Notes: a model not told the origin generated them from the sequence alone. A stretch of 64,000 nt of DNA from Alcaligenaceae bacterium CGII-47 (GCA_019166125.1 JAHTBO010000008.1:1-64000), one strand, 5' to 3'. Positions 44,679 to 55,951 are shown, counted from the stretch's first letter. Translations and numbers: made by a program.

Positions 44679-47537
44679 TCAGCCGCAGGCACCCTGGTAG
44701 CCACAATTTGTGCAGAACTGACAACCGTCCTTTTTGATCACCCGATGCAAATGGCATTCCGGACACTGCGCGCCAACCATCGCCACTAACGGTGCCGTGG
44801 CCGAACGAGGCGCATCCTCGGTCTCGGCTTGAACAACACCCATTTGCTCGATTGGCTCACCTTGCTCATTGAGGATGCCCAGCATGGCATAGCGATGGAT
44901 CACCAGTCGAGCAATATAGGCTTCAGTCGAGGGAAAGGCGCTGGACTTGTCGCTACCCGGCACCCGCGCGAGAAAATCGCTTTGTGCCTCAGCATACCTC
45001 AAGAGCTTGCGTAGCTTCATGCCGATCCAGGCGGGGTCGACAATACGCATATCCAGGCTCAGCAGCTTAAACAGGCCCTCGAGGGCGCGCGGGAACTTAC
45101 CGGCCCCCCACACCGAATAAGGCCGCGTCGTGCCATCAGGCAAGCGCAGCTCCTTCATCATCAATACAAAATCATCGCCAGTGACGGGATTAAGTACATC
45201 GCAGATCCAGCCCATCGTGCCATCAGTGCCGGTTTTGGGTTCGCGAGGGGCTATCAACGCGTCCATCATGGCTGATTTTTCCTGATCTCGGCCTTCAGTG
45301 ATACCCAGACTGCGATGACGGAAACCGACTAGCCGAGCCAACGCTGCAACGGTTGAGGGCATCCACGTCGGCTCACCTGTCTCCGGGTCGGTGATCTGGA
45401 AGGCCGAACCATTGGTGCGCGAGAGCACGTCCAGCTTGCGGTTCAACCAGGGTGTGTCATCAGTGTACATGTCCAGACTGAGCATCTTGGCGATCGAGCC
45501 GAGGCCGCGCGGTGGGCGCGCACCGTTGACCCAGACTTCAAATGGTCGCTTTGACAAATCAGAGACAAACACCACAAAGCTACCATCAGGCGTCTCGATC
45601 GTATCCGAGGCCCAGGCAGAGGCGCCACGAGGCAGGCGCGGGCGATTGGGCCAACGCAGACTATTCAAGACCGGCTCGATCGCGCGTTTGAGCACGAGGC
45701 GGCGATCTGCTTCATCAAGCAAAATAGCCTCAGGCTGAGCCTCTATTGCGGGTGTCACCGATAGGATGGCAGCACGCTTGCCGCTGGGACGGTATGTCGT
45801 AATTCCCTTCAGGCCAAGCTTCCAGGCCTGCATGTACAGATCTTTGAAGTCTTCGTACGGATAGTCGACGGCCACGTTGACGGTCTTGGAGATGGCGGCA
45901 TCGACATGATCCTTGACCGCCGCCACCATTAGCGCGTGGTCCTGTGCAGAGATCTCTAGGGCCGTTCGAAAATATGGCGGCAAGGCACCCGATACATCTC
46001 CGCCCATCAGGCGATACAGACGATAGGCGTGATCCTCGACGACATAGTCCTGCTTCGTGCCGTCACCCATACGCTTGGTACGGGTATAGGTCCAGGAGAA
46101 CGGTGGCTCGATACCATTGGAAGCATTATCGGCAAAGGCCAGAGAAATCGTGCCAGTCGGGGCGATAGAAGTCAGATGGCTGTTGCGGATGCCGTGCTCA
46201 CGAATAGCCCCACGCAGATCCTCGGGTAGGCGTGCAGCAAAACCGCTACGCAGGTATTGTTCGACGTCCAGGGCCGGAAACGCACCACGCTCTTTGGCCA
46301 GGCCCACCGAGGCTCGATAGGCAGCATGTGCCACTTCCTGAGCAAAACGCGCTGCCATCTGGCGGGCCGCATCCGAATCGTAAGCAAGCTTAAGCATGAT
46401 CAGCGCATCGCCCATGCCCGTGACACCCAGGCCAACGCGCCGCTTCTGTGCTGCCTCATGCGCCTGCTCGGGCAGGGGCCAGACGGTTGCATCCAGAACA
46501 TTATCCAGCATGCGGACTGCCAGGCCCGTCACCTCGGCCAAGCCCGCCCAGTCCACTTCAGGCTCGCCATCGAATCCAAACGGATGTCGGATGAATCGGG
46601 TCAGATCGAGTGACCCCAGGCAGCAGCAACCATACCCCGGCAAGGGCTGCTCGCCGCATGGGTTGGTCGCGTCCAGGTCTTCGATGTAGTGCAGATTGTT
46701 TTCGCGATTGATCTGGTCATAAAACAAGACACCCGGCTCGGCATAATCATAGGTCGAGAGCATGATGGCGTCCCATAACTCACGTGCGCGGATCTCTTTG
46801 TAAACCCATAAGCCGTCGGCGCGCTGGTAGGCGCCTGCCGCCAGTAGATCAGCACCCGGCTCGGCCAAGTGGGTAAGGGGAAACAAACTGTCAGCCTCAA
46901 TCGCTCGCATAAACTCGTCGGTCACGCTAACCGAGACATTGAAATTCGTCAGCTCGCCACTGGTTTGCTTGGCCTGCACAAAGGCCTCGATATCTGGGTG
47001 GTTAACGCTTAATACACCCATCTGTGCACCGCGCCGCGCACCGGCCGACTCGACTGTCTCGCATGAGCGATCAAATACCCGCATATACGACACTGGGCCT
47101 GATGCCTTGGATGCCGTACCTTTGACGGCAGCGCCTGAGGGCCGAATATGGCTGAAGTTATACCCCACGCCTCCGCCCCGTCGCATCGTTTCGGCGGCCT
47201 TTTGTAAGGCGTCATAAATGCCTGGGCGCCCATCTACCGCGCTCGAGACCGAATCACCGACCGGTTGAACAAAACAGTTGATAAGTGTCGCAGACAGGTC
47301 CGTACCAGCTGCTGAATTGATCCGCCCTGCCGGGATGAAGCCACGCTGCTGGGCATCAAGAAATGCCGCTTCGTAGTGTTTGCGGCGGGCCGGTTTTTCT
47401 TGTTGGGCGAGCGCACGAGCCACGCGTTGCTGGATTTCAATGATGCTCGATTCCTGTCCCTTGGCGTATTTTTCCAGCAAGACTTCGACTGAGATCGTTT
47501 GAGGTTCCAAACCAACGAGATGATGTGCTCTTTTCAT
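44679..47537 (-). CDS. nrdJ: Adenosylcobalamin-dependent ribonucleotide reductase (class II)
   Basis: The 952-residue enzyme reduces ribonucleotides using coenzyme B12. The N-terminal substrate cysteine lies in [13 protein letters not shown]. The fold shows [33 protein letters not shown], the thiyl-radical loop [14 protein letters not shown] and [22 protein letters not shown]-terminal extension of about 350 residues ends in a zinc-ribbon-like CPECHLHR and [11 protein letters not shown], which should relay electrons to the active site. No NrdA/NrdB gene is in the window. No cobalamin riboswitch was recognised in the 94 bp upstream. Confidence 0.93.
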   Translation of the reverse strand: MKRAHHLVGLEPQTISVEVLLEKYAKGQESSIIEIQQRVARALAQQEKPARRKHYEAAFLDAQQRGFIPAGRINSAAGTDLSATLINCFVQPVGDSVSSAVDGRPGIYDALQKAAETMRRGGGVGYNFSHIRPSGAAVKGTASKASGPVSYMRVFDRSCETVESAGARRGAQMGVLSVNHPDIEAFVQAKQTSGELTNFNVSVSVTDEFMRAIEADSLFPLTHLAEPGADLLAAGAYQRADGLWVYKEIRARELWDAIMLSTYDYAEPGVLFYDQINRENNLHYIEDLDATNPCGEQPLPGYGCCCLGSLDLTRFIRHPFGFDGEPEVDWAGLAEVTGLAVRMLDNVLDATVWPLPEQAHEAAQKRRVGLGVTGMGDALIMLKLAYDSDAARQMAARFAQEVAHAAYRASVGLAKERGAFPALDVEQYLRSGFAARLPEDLRGAIREHGIRNSHLTSIAPTGTISLAFADNASNGIEPPFSWTYTRTKRMGDGTKQDYVVEDHAYRLYRLMGGDVSGALPPYFRTALEISAQDHALMVAAVKDHVDAAISKTVNVAVDYPYEDFKDLYMQAWKLGLKGITTYRPSGKRAAILSVTPAIEAQPEAILLDEADRRLVLKRAIEPVLNSLRWPNRPRLPRGASAWASDTIETPDGSFVVFVSDLSKRPFEVWVNGARPPRGLGSIAKMLSLDMYTDDTPWLNRKLDVLSRTNGSAFQITDPETGEPTWMPSTVAALARLVGFRHRSLGITEGRDQEKSAMMDALIAPREPKTGTDGTMGWICDVLNPVTGDDFVLMMKELRLPDGTTRPYSVWGAGKFPRALEGLFKLLSLDMRIVDPAWIGMKLRKLLRYAEAQSDFLARVPGSDKSSAFPSTEAYIARLVIHRYAMLGILNEQGEPIEQMGVVQAETEDAPRSATAPLVAMVGAQCPECHLHRVIKKDGCQFCTNCGYQGACG

Positions 47538-47573
47538 AATGTGCCCGAAATATTTTCCGTGAATAAAATGAAT

Positions 47574-47614
47574 GACCCTGCGGTGGCTGCGCTGTGCAGG
47601 CCCTGCGCAGGGTC
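47574..47614 (-). terminator. Hairpin between cytochrome c gene and nrdJ
   Basis: GACCCTGCG (47574-47582) pairs perfectly with CGCAGGGTC (47606-47614), and an inner palindrome CCCTGCGCAGGG (47601-47612) offers an alternative fold. Read on the minus strand, the stem is followed by ATTCATTTTATTC, which is T-rich. It lies just after the stop of the cytochrome c gene, so it probably terminates or attenuates that transcript before nrdJ. Confidence 0.5.
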
Positions 47615-47631
47615 GGTTTTGTCCAGCGGAC

Positions 47632-47967
47632 TTACTGAGGTGCGCCAGCGATCAACCACTCGACGACGAGTTTAATATCTGCATCAGCAATACCTACGTT
47701 CGGCGGCATCGGGATCGGGCCCCAAATGCCTGAGCTCCCTTCCTTGATATGCTTAGCCAATAGTGCTGCAGCAGCCTCATCACCGCCTTTGTGCTTGGCA
47801 CCGATTTCGTTATAACCAGGGCCTACGACCTTCTTGTCTACGGCGTGGCAGGCCAGACAGGCGTTTTTGGTCAGAATGTCCTTGACCTGTGCAAAGTCAG
47901 GGGCGGCGTGCGCCAGGGTACCAAATGCCAAAAGCGGTACGCATAATGCAATAGCAGATAATTTCAT
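47632..47967 (-). CDS. Small periplasmic class I cytochrome c (c551/c552 type)
   Basis: The 111-residue protein has a signal peptide ([20 protein letters not shown]) and then a single haem-binding site CLACH near residue 38, [14 protein letters not shown], and the distal methionine in IPMPPNVG. It carries electrons in the periplasm. The frame is open to 48141, but the ATG at 47967 is chosen because it begins the signal peptide, with GGAG upstream. It diverges from the redoxin gene. Confidence 0.9.
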   Translation of the reverse strand: MKLSAIALCVPLLAFGTLAHAAPDFAQVKDILTKNACLACHAVDKKVVGPGYNEIGAKHKGGDEAAAALLAKHIKEGSSGIWGPIPMPPNVGIADADIKLVVEWLIAGAPQ

Positions 47968-48116
47968 AGATTTGCGGCTCCAAAGAATAGGGCTCCCTGC
48001 CCCGCCAGATAGTATAAGCCAGGTGCACATGACCACAAGCGAAGACCCTAAGTCTTCCCCTTTCTCTGTGATTGGCGTCATAATAAATAGTGAATTTCCC
48101 CACAGGACATGATGCG

Positions 48117-48596
48117 ATGACACCTTATGAACACGGGCCAAACTGGCAGGTCAGTCAATGGTTCAACACTGAGGAACCTTTGACGCTCGATGAGCTAAAG
48201 GGCTATGTCGTCGTCCTCCACGCCTTCCAGATGCTCTGTCCAGGCTGCGTTTCTCATGGTATTCCCCAGGCCAAGGCGATTCATCATGCCTTTCCGCCCA
48301 ATCGCGTGCGCGTGATCGGGCTGCATACGGTATTCGAGCACCACGAGGCCATGGGCGCCACTGCACTGAAGGCCTTTTTGCACGAATACCGCCTGGGTTT
48401 TCCTGTAGGAATCGATCAGGCGGATCCCAAAGGCAACCCCATCCCGCTCACTATGCAGGCCTATCGTCTCGAAGGGACACCCAGCCTCATTATCCTCGAT
48501 AAGGCGGGCGATATCCGCTTGCATCACTTCGGTCAAATCGATGATCTAAGGGTGGGCGCTGTGATTGGTCAGCTCTTGACCGAGGCGTCTGTCTGA
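48117..48596 (+). CDS. Thioredoxin-like/redoxin domain protein
   Basis: The 159-residue protein has a thioredoxin fold: [20 protein letters not shown] with a CxxC (CPGC), then a helix, [10 protein letters not shown], and the cis-proline region [13 protein letters not shown]. It resembles the TlpA/AhpC-TSA group without a signal peptide, so it is presumably cytosolic. The ATG at 48117 ([10 protein letters not shown]) is preferred over one at 48090. Its 3' end overlaps the end of the convergent slipin gene by 28 bp. The partner and substrate are unknown. Confidence 0.8.
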   Translation: MTPYEHGPNWQVSQWFNTEEPLTLDELKGYVVVLHAFQMLCPGCVSHGIPQAKAIHHAFPPNRVRVIGLHTVFEHHEAMGATALKAFLHEYRLGFPVGIDQADPKGNPIPLTMQAYRLEGTPSLIILDKAGDIRLHHFGQIDDLRVGAVIGQLLTEASV

Positions 48597-49402
48597 TCCG
48601 CAGCGGTTGGGGGCATGACCGCTGCGACAGGCGCTGTAGACATTGCTTTGCCAAAGAACCCAGCCAGTAAATCAATCGGCACTGGAAACACCAATGTCGA
48701 GGACTTATCGCCTGCAATCTGCGTCAGGGTCTCGAGATAGCGCAATTGCATGGCGGAAGGCTCGAGCGACAGCGTGCGTGCGGCATCCTGCAGGGCCTGC
48801 GCGGCCTGCCGCTCGCCTTCGGCATGAATAACCTTTGCGCGACGATCCCGCTCGGCCTCAGCCTGTCGGGCCATTGCCCGAACCATGGTTTCATTTAGAT
48901 CGATATGTTTGATCTCAACATTGGTGATCTTTATGCCCCAGGAATCAGTCTGTGCATCCAAGATCGTTTGAATATCCAGATTGAGCTTTTCGCGTTCGGT
49001 CAGCATCTCGTCGAGCTCGTGCTTACCAAGTACCGCTCGTAGCGTTGTCTGCGCCAATTGGCTGCTGGCTTCTAGATAATGTTCAACCTGAATAATCGCC
49101 TTTTCAGGTGCGACGACACGAAAATACACCACCGCATTGACTTGAACCGAGACGTTATCGCGCGAAATCACGTCCTGAGGGGGAATATCCAATGTCACCA
49201 CACGCAAATCGACTCGGACAATTTGCTGGAGGAATGGAATAACGATGACCAAACCCGGGCCCTTGACCCCCGTAAAACGACCCAGGGTAAAGATCACGCC
49301 TCGCTCATACTCGCGCAGAATGCGGAAAATCTTGATGAATAGAACAAGCAGAACAAACAGCGCAAGCAGGCTGAATACAATATCCATATCAAAGAAAATC
49401 AT
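48569..49402 (-). CDS. Slipin/stomatin family SPFH membrane protein
   Basis: The 277-residue protein has one N-terminal transmembrane helix (about residues 6-25), an SPFH domain ([52 protein letters not shown]-like) and a coiled helical segment [16 protein letters not shown]. Such proteins form large membrane scaffolds and pair with NfeD proteins. The ATG overlaps the nfeD stop by 4 bp and has a strong GAGGGGAAG before it. The C-terminus is proline and alanine rich. Confidence 0.9.
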   Translation of the reverse strand: MIFFDMDIVFSLLALFVLLVLFIKIFRILREYERGVIFTLGRFTGVKGPGLVIVIPFLQQIVRVDLRVVTLDIPPQDVISRDNVSVQVNAVVYFRVVAPEKAIIQVEHYLEASSQLAQTTLRAVLGKHELDEMLTEREKLNLDIQTILDAQTDSWGIKITNVEIKHIDLNETMVRAMARQAEAERDRRAKVIHAEGERQAAQALQDAARTLSLEPSAMQLRYLETLTQIAGDKSSTLVFPVPIDLLAGFFGKAMSTAPVAAVMPPTAADQTDASVKS

Positions 49403-49731
49403 GACTTCCCCTCATTTTGAGTAGTCGACCCGACGCCTGAGCGAACAACCTCAAGCGTCAAGCCTGGTGCAGCCTGAACCGTGATGGTGTCACCGATAGA
49501 TAAGGGCTGCGCACAATGTACACGCCAGATTTCGCTACGCACCAATGCATAGGCCCGCCCACGTGAGTCTGAAGCCTGCGTCACCTCACCGCTCATGCCC
49601 AGCAGCTCTTCATTGCCGCCTAAAATACGTTCGCGATGGGCCTGAATGCCTAGGACCAGGGCGAGCAGTAATATCAAGCCCAGCCCAATCAGACTATAGG
49701 TCGTGTTGACCCCAAAATATACGGCAAGCAT
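49399..49731 (-). CDS. NfeD-like protein, short form
   Basis: The 110-residue protein has one transmembrane helix ([18 protein letters not shown]) and a C-terminal OB-fold ([37 protein letters not shown]). It lacks the ClpP-like protease domain of long NfeD proteins. It is encoded immediately before, and overlaps, the slipin gene, the usual partnership. Confidence 0.82.
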   Translation of the reverse strand: MLAVYFGVNTTYSLIGLGLILLLALVLGIQAHRERILGGNEELLGMSGEVTQASDSRGRAYALVRSEIWRVHCAQPLSIGDTITVQAAPGLTLEVVRSGVGSTTQNEGKS

Positions 49732-49745
49732 GCTATCGACCTCAC

Positions 49746-50123
49746 CTAAGTTTTGTGTGTGTGGACGTAGCGATTCATCTCGTCAGCAAGAATTAACGCG
49801 TGATTGTGCTGGGGATCCTTGGCGCCATAGACCAGGGTGATGTGCTGTCCATCTGCTGCTGCGACCACCTCACCTATCCGATCCTGCTGTTCGAGCTTAT
49901 GTAACTCGGCACGATAGCGGTCACGAAACCCGTCCCAGTGTTCGGCCTTATGGCCGAACCATTTACGCAAGTCCGGACTGGGCGCCAGATCCTTGCACCA
50001 CAAATCATAGGAGAAGCTTTCCTTGGAAACACCCCTTGGCCATAGTCGGTCAACAAATACACGAAAGCCATCCTGGGCTTCGGGTGTTTCGTACACGCGC
50101 TTAGTGACGACAGGGTGTTTCAT
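49746..50123 (-). CDS. DUF488 family protein
   Basis: The 125-residue protein shows the DUF488 pattern: RVYETPEAQDGFRVFVDRLW PRG split around the conserved DRLWPRG, then WCKDLAPSPDLRKWFGHK and ITLVYGAKDPQHNHALIL. The function is unknown. It lies 7 bp after fumC and 14 bp before the NfeD gene in a continuous minus-strand run. Confidence 0.85.
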   Translation of the reverse strand: MKHPVVTKRVYETPEAQDGFRVFVDRLWPRGVSKESFSYDLWCKDLAPSPDLRKWFGHKAEHWDGFRDRYRAELHKLEQQDRIGEVVAAADGQHITLVYGAKDPQHNHALILADEMNRYVHTHKT

Positions 50124-50130
50124 CGCTACC

Positions 50131-51528
50131 TCAACTTGAATGCGTCATATCCAGAGGGACAATCCATTCATCGTACTGCGCCTCGCTAAGATATCCCAGC
50201 ACTAGCGCCGCCTCACGCAAGGTACTGTGTTCTTTGTGCGCTTTCTTGGCGATCGCGGCAGCCTTGTCGTAACCAATATGGCGATTCAGTGCAGTCACCA
50301 GCATCAGGTTTTTTTCCAGGTTCAGCTCAATACGCGCCAAGTTCGGTTCAATACCTGTTGCACAATGCTCGTCAAACGACAGGCAGGCATCGGCCAGCAG
50401 TTCCATGCTCTCGAGCACGTTGTGGACCATGACCGGCTTATAGACATTAAGCTGGAAATTGCCCTGAGAGCCGGCGAACGCCGTCGCTGCATCGTTACCA
50501 AACACCTGCACACAGACCATCGTCATCGCCTCGCACTGGGTTGGATTAACCTTGCCCGGCATGATCGATGAGCCCGGTTCATTTTCAGGAATTGTCAGCT
50601 CGCCAATCCCACAACGCGGGCCACTCGCCAGCCAGCGCACATCGTTTGCAATTTTCATCAAAGCGCCTGCCAGCGTACGCAATGCGGCAGACAGACTCAC
50701 CAGCGCATCGTGCGCCGAAAGCGCAAAGAACTTATTGTCTGCCCCGCGAAATGGCAGGCCAGTAATATCGGCAATGCGTGCGGCAGCCAGATCGCCAAAC
50801 TTAGGGTGTGCATTCAAACCTGTACCGACTGCTGTGCCGCCAATCGCCAGATCATAGATACCTGGCAGACTAGCCTGGACGGCGTCCAGTCCGAAATCAA
50901 TTTGTGCGACCCAAGCGCTAATCTCTTGCCCGAGTGTGATGGGCGTGGCATCCTGCAAATGTGTACGCCCTGTCTTGACAATGCCATCGAAGGCCTTGGC
51001 TTTGGCATCAAGCGTACTGCGCAATTGTCCAACAGCAGGGAAGAAACGGCGCGCCAATTCCGTTGCGACAGCAATATGCATGGCGGTTGGAAAGGTGTCG
51101 TTTGAAGATTGCCCACGGTTGACGTGGTCGTTTGGATGGACAGGCTGTTTAGAACCCATCACCCCACCTGCCAGCTCGATCGCCCGGTTGGAGATCACCT
51201 CGTTGGCGTTCATATTGGACTGCGTGCCCGACCCAGTCTGAAAGACCACTAGCGGGAACTCCCCATCAAGCTTGCCAGCAATCACCTCATCAGCAGCTTG
51301 CACCACCAGATTACCGATGTCTGCGGGCAATTCACCCAATTCGGTATTCGCTTGTGCAGCGGCTTTTTTTAAAACGCCCAGCGCACGGATCATGGGCGGT
51401 TGCCACTTAAAACGATCTACGCCTATTGGAAAATTTTGAATAGAGCGCTGCGTCTGCGCCCCCCAATAATGCGCGGTAGGTACCTCAATGGCACCCATTG
51501 AATCCGTTTCGGTTCGGCAATCAGCCAT
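50131..51528 (-). CDS. fumC: Fumarate hydratase class II
   Basis: The 465-residue enzyme interconverts fumarate and malate. The superfamily signature [17 protein letters not shown] is intact; other conserved blocks are [39 protein letters not shown] and [17 protein letters not shown]. The frame is open to 51684, but the ATG at 51528 ([12 protein letters not shown]) is preceded by AAGGAG and matches the family start. It lies 4 bp after the erythrose-4-phosphate dehydrogenase-like gene. Confidence 0.96.
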   Translation of the reverse strand: MADCRTETDSMGAIEVPTAHYWGAQTQRSIQNFPIGVDRFKWQPPMIRALGVLKKAAAQANTELGELPADIGNLVVQAADEVIAGKLDGEFPLVVFQTGSGTQSNMNANEVISNRAIELAGGVMGSKQPVHPNDHVNRGQSSNDTFPTAMHIAVATELARRFFPAVGQLRSTLDAKAKAFDGIVKTGRTHLQDATPITLGQEISAWVAQIDFGLDAVQASLPGIYDLAIGGTAVGTGLNAHPKFGDLAAARIADITGLPFRGADNKFFALSAHDALVSLSAALRTLAGALMKIANDVRWLASGPRCGIGELTIPENEPGSSIMPGKVNPTQCEAMTMVCVQVFGNDAATAFAGSQGNFQLNVYKPVMVHNVLESMELLADACLSFDEHCATGIEPNLARIELNLEKNLMLVTALNRHIGYDKAAAIAKKAHKEHSTLREAALVLGYLSEAQYDEWIVPLDMTHSS

Positions 51529-51532
51529 AGTG

Positions 51533-52621
51533 TCAAACTCCTTGATGATGATAGTGAGTGTTCTGGCCAGGACGTGTGGTCCGGGTCGAGGATTCAGCAA
51601 ACGTCGCAGCCCAAGCTTGGGTGACGTCCAGCATGCGGTGGGCGAACCCCCACTCATTGTCAAACCAGATGAACAAATTAGCAAAGTGATCGCCGTTCAC
51701 CCGAGTCTGGCTCGTATCAATGATCGCTGAGTGCGGGTCATGGTTAAAATCGATTGAGGCGTGCGGATGGTTGGAGCAGGCTAATAACGCTGGATGCAGC
51801 GCTGCTGCGGTCTCTAGTATGCCGTTCAAGCGTGTCACATCCGCCGCCTCTCGCAGGTTGACCATCAGATCAATGGCAGAAACATTCAGGATCGGCACCC
51901 GCACCGCCTTCGCCTGGATGCGCCCCGCCAGTCTGGGCAATAGGCGCTCCACCCCTTGAGCCAAGCCCGTTGCGACGGGGATGATCGACTGCATCGCTGA
52001 ACGCGTACGCCGCAAGTCGGCGTGGTGATAGCCATCGATCATCGGCTGATCGTTCATCACTGAGTGCAGCGTGGTGAGGTAGGCACGATCGACGCCTAGC
52101 GAACGATCCAGCACATCCAGGACCGGCACAATCGCATTGGTCGTACAGGACGCCGCCGAAACAATGCGTTGCCCGGCCTGTAAGCCCGACTCATTGGTGC
52201 CATAGACCACCGTATAGTCCACGTCCTGCGCACTATGTGCCGGCTGAGACACCAGGACACGCGGGCACCCCGCATCAAGAAAGCCCTCTAAGCCTGCCCG
52301 GGTACTGAATGCGCCTGAACACTCCCATAGCAGATCAAACTCCAGCTCTCGCCACGGCCCCGCCTCCGGCTTGGAGCTATGGTAGACAGGAATATTGCGC
52401 CCATTGATGCATAGGCCGTTCGCCGACTGCTCGACTGAACCATTAAAGACGCCATGGGTCGAGTCGTATTTTGTCAAATACACCATGGTGGGCAAATCAG
52501 CCGGTTCATTGATCGCCACAACCTCGATATTGCCCTGCGGCTCGGACTCATAGAGTGCACGCAAGGCACAACGTCCAATACGACCATAGCCGTTGATAAC
52601 GACACGAATAGCTTGCTTCAC
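51533..52621 (-). CDS. epd: Erythrose-4-phosphate dehydrogenase / glyceraldehyde-3-phosphate dehydrogenase family
   Basis: The 362-residue enzyme is a phosphorylating aldehyde dehydrogenase of the GapA/Epd family. The NAD motif is [15 protein letters not shown], the catalytic Cys159 is in SAASCTTN and the helper His186 is in TTLHSVMND. The segment [21 protein letters not shown] resembles Epd more than GapA, so oxidation of erythrose-4-phosphate for pyridoxal-phosphate synthesis is the favoured reading; GAPDH activity cannot be excluded. It sits between a 2-hydroxyacid dehydrogenase (18 bp) and fumC (4 bp). The C-terminus carries about 20 residues beyond the usual end. Confidence 0.8.
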   Translation of the reverse strand: MKQAIRVVINGYGRIGRCALRALYESEPQGNIEVVAINEPADLPTMVYLTKYDSTHGVFNGSVEQSANGLCINGRNIPVYHSSKPEAGPWRELEFDLLWECSGAFSTRAGLEGFLDAGCPRVLVSQPAHSAQDVDYTVVYGTNESGLQAGQRIVSAASCTTNAIVPVLDVLDRSLGVDRAYLTTLHSVMNDQPMIDGYHHADLRRTRSAMQSIIPVATGLAQGVERLLPRLAGRIQAKAVRVPILNVSAIDLMVNLREAADVTRLNGILETAAALHPALLACSNHPHASIDFNHDPHSAIIDTSQTRVNGDHFANLFIWFDNEWGFAHRMLDVTQAWAATFAESSTRTTRPGQNTHYHHQGV

Positions 52622-52639
52622 GGCGGTTGTCTCGATAAA

Positions 52640-53623
52640 TTAGGGCGCCCGGAATCCAGCGACGACATTGCGAGGCTGATCCCGGTAGAAGGCCTCAATA
52701 TTGCTGACGACCTCGTTAACCAAGGTCAAGACGGCCTGTGGACTGGCCCATGCGACATGAGGAGTCAGAATAAAATTGCTCGCGCCGAGCAAGGCCATGA
52801 AGGGATGGTCTGGGGCGGGCGGCTCTTGACTGACCGCATCAAACCCTGCCCCGCTGATCTGGCCACTTTGCAAGGCCTGAACCAATGCCACCTCATCTAC
52901 CAAACCGCCACGCGCCGTATTGATCAGTAGCGGCTTGCGTTCCATTAAGGCGAACTCGGCCGGACCAATCATATTGCGTGTCTGATCATTAAGGGGACAA
53001 TGCAGCGTGATGACATCGCTACTACGCAGTACGTGTGTAAACGATGTGTAGTCCGTCGATATATTACTAGAATCCTTGCGAGCAGCAAATTGAACTTTCA
53101 TGCGCAGCGCACGGGCGGTCTCAGCCACTGCCTCGCCCAGCGATCCTCGCCCGATAATCCCCAGGGTTGAGCCCGCCAAATCCTGGATAGGATAGTCAAA
53201 ATAGCTAAACTGGCCAGACGCCTGCCAACGACCTGCCATCACAGACTGATGGTACGCAAGGAGGCTGCGTCGCAAGGCCAAAATCAACGCAAATGTATGT
53301 TCAGGAACCGAATTGGTGGCATAGCCTCGCACGTTCGAGACGATAATGCCACGTTGATTGCACGCATTCAGGTCGATGTTATCCGAGCCGGTCGCCGTCA
53401 ATGCAATCATTTTGAGCTGAGGTGCAGCGGCGAGGTCCGCAGCGCGCAATACAATCTTGTTGGTGATAATAATATCTGCCTGACTGATTCGTTCTGCCAC
53501 CTGCTCGGGTGCCGTGCGATCATGCTTAACCAAGACGTAGGGAAAGCTGAGCGCAGGCAGCTCAGCATAGTCGGGCAGCGCATCACGATCCAGAAAAACA
53601 ACCCGCAAAGGCGATACAGCCAT
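52640..53623 (-). CDS. D-2-hydroxyacid dehydrogenase (glycerate/hydroxypyruvate reductase-like)
   Basis: The 327-residue NAD(P)-dependent enzyme has the family catalytic Arg region TATGSDNIDLNACN, the nucleotide motif GIIGRGSLGEAVAE, NTARGGLVDE and the catalytic His in LTPHVAWAS. It is closest in look to HprA-type glycerate dehydrogenases, but the substrate could also be another 2-ketoacid. The ATG at 53623 is chosen because GGAG lies just upstream; the frame is open to 53677. The next gene encodes an Epd-like enzyme; both Epd and PdxB-type 2-hydroxyacid dehydrogenases serve pyridoxal-phosphate synthesis, so such a role is possible but unproven. Confidence 0.87.
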   Translation of the reverse strand: MAVSPLRVVFLDRDALPDYAELPALSFPYVLVKHDRTAPEQVAERISQADIIITNKIVLRAADLAAAPQLKMIALTATGSDNIDLNACNQRGIIVSNVRGYATNSVPEHTFALILALRRSLLAYHQSVMAGRWQASGQFSYFDYPIQDLAGSTLGIIGRGSLGEAVAETARALRMKVQFAARKDSSNISTDYTSFTHVLRSSDVITLHCPLNDQTRNMIGPAEFALMERKPLLINTARGGLVDEVALVQALQSGQISGAGFDAVSQEPPAPDHPFMALLGASNFILTPHVAWASPQAVLTLVNEVVSNIEAFYRDQPRNVVAGFRAP

Positions 53624-53794
53624 ACCCGTCTCCAACATATGCAACAAGAATAGGCATAGTCTACCGCAAGCCGCCACCCTTGATCAGTCACATGGCAAAC
53701 CACACCATCCAGGATAACGAGGATATCAGCGCAACGAAGCGGACAAGTGTTTAGAATATGGAACTGTATCCCTTCATTACTTAAGTGAATATCC

Positions 53795-54406
53795 ATGAAA
53801 CTCTATTACTTCCCAGGAGCCTGCCCGCTGGCGACACATATCGTCCTCGAATGGATAGGCAAACCCTATGAGACGCAGCGCCTCACGCGCGAGCAGACCA
53901 AAGAGCCCGAGTACCTGGCACTCAACCCTTTAGGCGCTGTGCCCACGCTCGTTGATGGGGATTTTGTCCTCACCCAAAGTGCTGCAATCCTCGAGTACAT
54001 CGCTGAGCTCAGTCCAGAGATCGATCTCATTGGCAACACCCCGCGCGAACGCGCCCAGACGCGCCGCTGGCTTGGGCTATGCAACGCAGACTTACACCGC
54101 ACCTTTGCTCTCATATTCGGTGCGGATGCCTATACAGATGATCCGGATTTCAAGCAAATTTTGATCAACAAGACCAAGGACAGACTGCAGGTCGTATTCG
54201 CCGAAGCCAACCGTCAATTGGCTGACAAGGCCTGGCTCACGGGTAAGCGCTCTATTGCCGACGCTTATCTATACGTGTTGTTGGTCTGGGCGCGTGCAAC
54301 AGAACTGGACTTGAGTGCACAGAAGAATTTGATGAGCTTTGCAGCGCGCATGGATGCCGACCCAGGCGTACAAGCCGCCATGAGGTCGCAGGGCTTGATT
54401 AACTAG
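53795..54406 (+). CDS. Glutathione S-transferase family protein
   Basis: The 203-residue protein has an N-terminal thioredoxin-like domain (KLYYFPGACPLATHIVLEW, NPLGAVPTLVDGDFVLTQS, AAILEYIAE) and a C-terminal helical domain with GKRSIADAYLYVLL. The cysteine in FPGACPL resembles the catalytic site of beta-class bacterial GSTs. The substrate is unknown. It is a single-gene unit converging on livF, with a long hairpin between. Confidence 0.88.
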   Translation: MKLYYFPGACPLATHIVLEWIGKPYETQRLTREQTKEPEYLALNPLGAVPTLVDGDFVLTQSAAILEYIAELSPEIDLIGNTPRERAQTRRWLGLCNADLHRTFALIFGADAYTDDPDFKQILINKTKDRLQVVFAEANRQLADKAWLTGKRSIADAYLYVLLVWARATELDLSAQKNLMSFAARMDADPGVQAAMRSQGLIN

Positions 54407-54422
54407 ACAGCATGCAAATAGC

Positions 54423-54464
54423 ACGGTAGCCATGCAACACACCGTGGAGATGCATGGCTATCGT
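54423..54464. terminator. Bidirectional hairpin between GST gene and livF
   Basis: ACGGTAGCCATGCA (54423-54436) pairs with TGCATGGCTATCGT (54451-54464), 14 bp with one G-T wobble, around a 14-base loop. It lies between two convergent genes, where a shared terminator is expected. No strong T-run follows on either side. Confidence 0.55.
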
Positions 54465-54481
54465 ACTGATGCTTGTTGTGT

Positions 54482-55183
54482 CTAAGCGCCCAAATAGGCT
54501 TTACGCACATCATCATTGATCAATAGATTGGCACCCGTATCTGCCAACACGACCTTGCCCGTTTCCAGAACGTAGCCTCTGTCGGCAACCTGCAATGCCT
54601 TATAGGCATTTTGCTCGACCAAAAACACCGTGACACCCTCATCACGAATCGTGCGAATAATGTCAAAAATTTGCGCGATGATCAAAGGGGCCAGGCCCAA
54701 GGTCGGTTCATCGAGCAATAACAAACGAGGGCGACTCATCAATGCTCGCCCAATCGCCAGCATTTGCTGCTCGCCGCCTGACATGGTGCCGGCGCGCTGG
54801 TTGGCGCGTTCCTTCAAACGGGGGAAAAGCTCATACACGTGCGCCAAGCTTTCCTCAGTTTGCTGACGATCCAGAAAAAACCCACCCATACTCAAATTTT
54901 CAGCAACGGTCAGATCAGGAAACACACGTCGACCCTCTGGCGACACGGCGATTCCACGCTGCATGATTGCGTGCGTCGCAAGCTGGGTAATATCCTCACC
55001 CTCAAAGGTGATCGTACCGCTGCGCGCTCGCGGATTACCGCACACGGACATCAGCATTGTTGTCTTGCCTGCGCCATTCGCACCGATCAGGGTGACGATC
55101 TCACCTTTCTTGACCTCGACCGAGACGTCATTGAGCGCCTGAATAGCACCGTAAAATGTACTGACATTTTCAAGTTTGAGCAC
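54482..55183 (-). CDS. livF: Branched-chain amino-acid ABC transporter, ATP-binding protein LivF
   Basis: The 233-residue ATPase has Walker A GANGAGKTT, the Q-loop and signature MSGGEQQMLAIGRAL, and Walker B LLLLDEPTLGLAP. YGAIQALNDVSVEVKKGE near the N-terminus is LivF-like. It is the last gene of livKHMGF, 3 bp after livG. Confidence 0.95.
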   Translation of the reverse strand: MLKLENVSTFYGAIQALNDVSVEVKKGEIVTLIGANGAGKTTMLMSVCGNPRARSGTITFEGEDITQLATHAIMQRGIAVSPEGRRVFPDLTVAENLSMGGFFLDRQQTEESLAHVYELFPRLKERANQRAGTMSGGEQQMLAIGRALMSRPRLLLLDEPTLGLAPLIIAQIFDIIRTIRDEGVTVFLVEQNAYKALQVADRGYVLETGKVVLADTGANLLINDDVRKAYLGA

Positions 55184-55186
55184 GCA

Positions 55187-55951
55187 TTATTCCCCAAGAT
55201 AAGCTTTGATGACACGGGGGTCTGCACGAACCACCTCAGGCAGACCTGTCGTGATGGGCTTACCGTGCTCCATGACGAGTATCCGATCAGATACGCCCAT
55301 GACCAGGCTCATATCGTGCTCGATCAAGAGCACCGCCACATTGAACTCTCGACGCAAGCGGTCTATAAGCTGCTGTAGATCATGTTTTTCTTGCGGATTG
55401 AGTCCCGCAGCAGGCTCATCGAGCATCAATAGCCGAGGCTTGGTGATCATACACCGTGCGATCTCGAGGCGACGTTGATGTCCATAGGCCAAATTACCAG
55501 CCTCGCGATTGGCAAACTGACGAATCCCCATAAAATCCAGCCAGTCTGCAGCACGCTGCTTGGCCTGCATCTCGGAGTGCCGAAAGGATGGGACCTTGAA
55601 TAAACCCTGGAGCAAGCCCGTTTGCATCTGCAAGTGCTGGGCGACCAAAAGGTTTTCCAGCACAGTGAGGCTCTTGAATAGGCGTACGTTCTGGAATGTA
55701 CGCACGAGGCCATGGCGCGCAACGCGATGACTGGGCCGGCCCGTAATCGATACACCATCCATGGTGATGCGGCCCGAAGACGGCTTATAGAAACCACCCA
55801 CGCAATTAAATACCGTGGTTTTACCTGCGCCGTTAGGGCCAATGATGGCAAAGACCTCGTCTTTTTTTACCGAGAACTCAACCTGATCGACCGCCAGCAA
55901 GCCGCCAAAACGCATCGTCAGCCCACTGACATTCAACAATATATCGCTCAT
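55187..55951 (-). CDS. livG: Branched-chain amino-acid ABC transporter, ATP-binding protein LivG
   Basis: The 254-residue ATPase has Walker [14 protein letters not shown], the LivG-type signature [15 protein letters not shown], Walker [14 protein letters not shown] and the C-terminal VIKAYLGE. It overlaps livM by 4 bp and is followed by livF. Together they energise import through LivHM. Confidence 0.95.
   Translation of the reverse strand: MSDILLNVSGLTMRFGGLLAVDQVEFSVKKDEVFAIIGPNGAGKTTVFNCVGGFYKPSSGRITMDGVSITGRPSHRVARHGLVRTFQNVRLFKSLTVLENLLVAQHLQMQTGLLQGLFKVPSFRHSEMQAKQRAADWLDFMGIRQFANREAGNLAYGHQRRLEIARCMITKPRLLMLDEPAAGLNPQEKHDLQQLIDRLRREFNVAVLLIEHDMSLVMGVSDRILVMEHGKPITTGLPEVVRADPRVIKAYLGE

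Noticed and set aside
47538-47631. Possible cobalamin riboswitch before nrdJ
   Set aside because: The gap is only 94 bp, too short for a full B12 riboswitch, and no B12-box-like sequence was recognised; the hairpin there fits a terminator.
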